From contig JARGOF010000009.1 in the NCBI GenBank assembly GCA_029212415.1, positions 18,578 to 82,577 on the forward strand: a stretch of DNA of 64,000 nt. The letters run 5' to 3'. The translations under genes and the position numbers were made by a program. The notes beneath the pieces are model-generated. The model saw nothing but the letters and a program-made list of their open reading frames with translations. It had not been told where the DNA came from and made no database searches. The stretch is from Rhizobiaceae bacterium (GTDB taxonomy: Bacteria > Pseudomonadota > Alphaproteobacteria > Rhizobiales > Rhizobiaceae). Below are positions 62,969 through 64,000 of the stretch, piece after piece (within the stretch, counting starts at the first letter, position 1; the number at the start of each line of letters is the position of its first letter).

Positions 62969-64000
62969 ATGACGTTTGCGGAGACATTTGACTACGTCAT
63001 CGTTGGTGCGGGGTCTGCCGGATGTGTTCTGGCAAACCGGCTGAGTGAAGATCCTGAGGTAAGTGTTCTTCTGATCGAAGCCGGTGATTGGGATCGCGAT
63101 CCGATGATCCATATTCCGCTTGGATGGGGCAAGTTGCTGACTGAGCGCCGGCACGACTGGATGTATTTTTGTGAGCCTGAGGACAATGTCGGAGGCCGGC
63201 GTGTCGAATGCGCACGAGGCAAGGTTATCGGGGGGTGTTCGTCAACCAATGCCATGGCCTATGTGCGCGGAAATCCAGGCGATTACGATCGCTGGGCTGA
63301 GCAGGGGCTGACCGATTGGTCCTATGAAAAGACACTGCCGTATTTTCGCAAACAGGAAAATTGGGAAGGCGGCAGTGATCGCTACCGTGGCAATGGCGGC
63401 CCATTGAACGTTCAATTCTGCCGATACAAGGACGCGCTCATCGACGCCTTTGCCGAGGCAAGCAGATCGGCGGGCTTTGACCAGACAGATGATTATAATG
63501 GTGCCCAGCAGGAGGGCTTTGGCCAGTTGCAAATGACCATTGCCAAAGGTCGTCGCAGTTCGACAGCCTCCGCCTATCTGCGTCCTGCCCTGCGTCGCAA
63601 AAACCTCAAGGTTCTGACCAAGGCAATGGCGACAAAAATTCACATTTCAGACGGTCGCGCCACGGGTATCGACTATATGCGTGAAGGATCCTCGCATAGG
63701 GTCTCGGCGCGGCGCGAGGTTTTGCTTGCGGGTGGTGTTATCAATACGCCGCAACTGCTTATGTTGTCGGGTATTGGTGATGGCGAAAAACTGAATGCAC
63801 TGGGCATTGAACCCTTGGTTTCATCACCCGATGTCGGGATGAATCTGCATGATCATGTTTCCGTGATCCTGATGTATCGCCGCAAAAAGCCCGGGCCGTT
63901 TTTAAAGATGATGCGGGCTGATCGCATCGGTCTGGATTTCGCAAAGACCTTTTTGACCGGGCGGGGGTTTTCTGCCGATGTGCCGGGTGGCGTTGTTGCC
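62969..64000 (+). CDS. GMC family oxidoreductase, N-terminal part (runs off window)
   Basis: ATG 62969 with GAGGGG upstream; open to the window end (344 residues present of about 530 expected). [17 protein letters not shown] (FAD), [29 protein letters not shown] (GMC signature) and [18 protein letters not shown] (second GMC signature). Paralogous to the GMC gene at 60389; the active-site His-Asn end lies outside the window. It probably oxidises an alcohol in the same or a linked pathway. Confidence 0.85.
   Translation, partial: MTFAETFDYVIVGAGSAGCVLANRLSEDPEVSVLLIEAGDWDRDPMIHIPLGWGKLLTERRHDWMYFCEPEDNVGGRRVECARGKVIGGCSSTNAMAYVRGNPGDYDRWAEQGLTDWSYEKTLPYFRKQENWEGGSDRYRGNGGPLNVQFCRYKDALIDAFAEASRSAGFDQTDDYNGAQQEGFGQLQMTIAKGRRSSTASAYLRPALRRKNLKVLTKAMATKIHISDGRATGIDYMREGSSHRVSARREVLLAGGVINTPQLLMLSGIGDGEKLNALGIEPLVSSPDVGMNLHDHVSVILMYRRKKPGPFLKMMRADRIGLDFAKTFLTGRGFSADVPGGVVA

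Noticed and set aside
1-64000. CRISPR array, prophage or insertion sequence
   Set aside because: The only regular repeats are coding or short leader repeats; no transposase, integrase, phage structural or cas-like genes were found.

Overview
The window looks like a stretch of chromosome from an alphaproteobacterium, probably of the order Hyphomicrobiales. The inference rests on GC-rich coding sequence, many ATGA/TGATG gene overlaps, a DUF6481-type small protein, TAXI-type TRAP and Liv-type ABC uptake systems, and dense catabolic gene clusters. I found no rRNA, tRNA, CRISPR array, insertion sequence or phage gene. Almost all sequence is accounted for by about 50 protein genes, one of them (GMC oxidoreductase) cut by the right edge and a doubtful one cut by the left edge.

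Region 1 (0-5.6 kb): two secreted proteins of unknown role. The larger (1353 residues) joins a propeller-like N-terminal half and a peptidoglycan-binding domain to about 23 copies of a 16-residue His/Pro/Gly/Ser repeat and a Lys/Pro-rich tail encoded by nearly identical 63-bp DNA repeats.

Region 2 (5.9-29.5 kb): a catabolic island for an unidentified small, probably acidic or heteroaromatic, compound. It has two Asp/Glu-racemase/maleate-isomerase-like proteins (one with and one without the catalytic cysteines), two isocitrate-lyase/PEP-mutase-type lyases, three SDR dehydrogenases, an aldehyde dehydrogenase, a metallo-beta-lactamase-fold hydrolase, a NodB-type deacetylase, an FAD monooxygenase, a ThDP enzyme, an LLM flavin enzyme, two GntR-type regulators, a five-gene Liv ABC importer and a TAXI TRAP importer. 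A palindromic motif, TTTGTC-NN-GACAAA, recurs in four of its intergenic regions and may be the shared operator.

Region 3 (29.6-47.7 kb): a signalling and cell-surface island. It holds a CHASE-type sensor kinase with a separate receiver protein and a separate Hpt protein, then an operon of a receiver/zinc-ribbon (TackOD1-like)/degenerate-GGDEF protein with a processive family 2 glycosyltransferase and an HlyD-like membrane-fusion protein, then a second sensor kinase with an Rcp1-like receiver and a REC-GGDEF-EAL protein, an OmpA-family protein and a PAS-GGDEF-EAL protein. Together these suggest phosphorelay and cyclic-di-GMP control of an exopolysaccharide.

Region 4 (47.8-64 kb): a spermidine-synthase-like protein and a DUF6481 protein, then a second catabolic region for an amine or quaternary-ammonium-like compound: MBL-fold protein with an incomplete metal site, Rieske oxygenase, class III aminotransferase, a methyltransferase fused to a BetI-like TetR regulator, a serine hydrolase, a Pot-type ABC importer, two GMC oxidoreductases and a FadR-type regulator. 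Two copies of the same operator, TATTGAAC-N4-GTTCAATA, lie before the Rieske gene and before the Pot operon. The natural reader of these sites is the TetR half of the fusion protein, which would make this a methyltransferase-repressor regulon. This is the most novel-looking system in the window.
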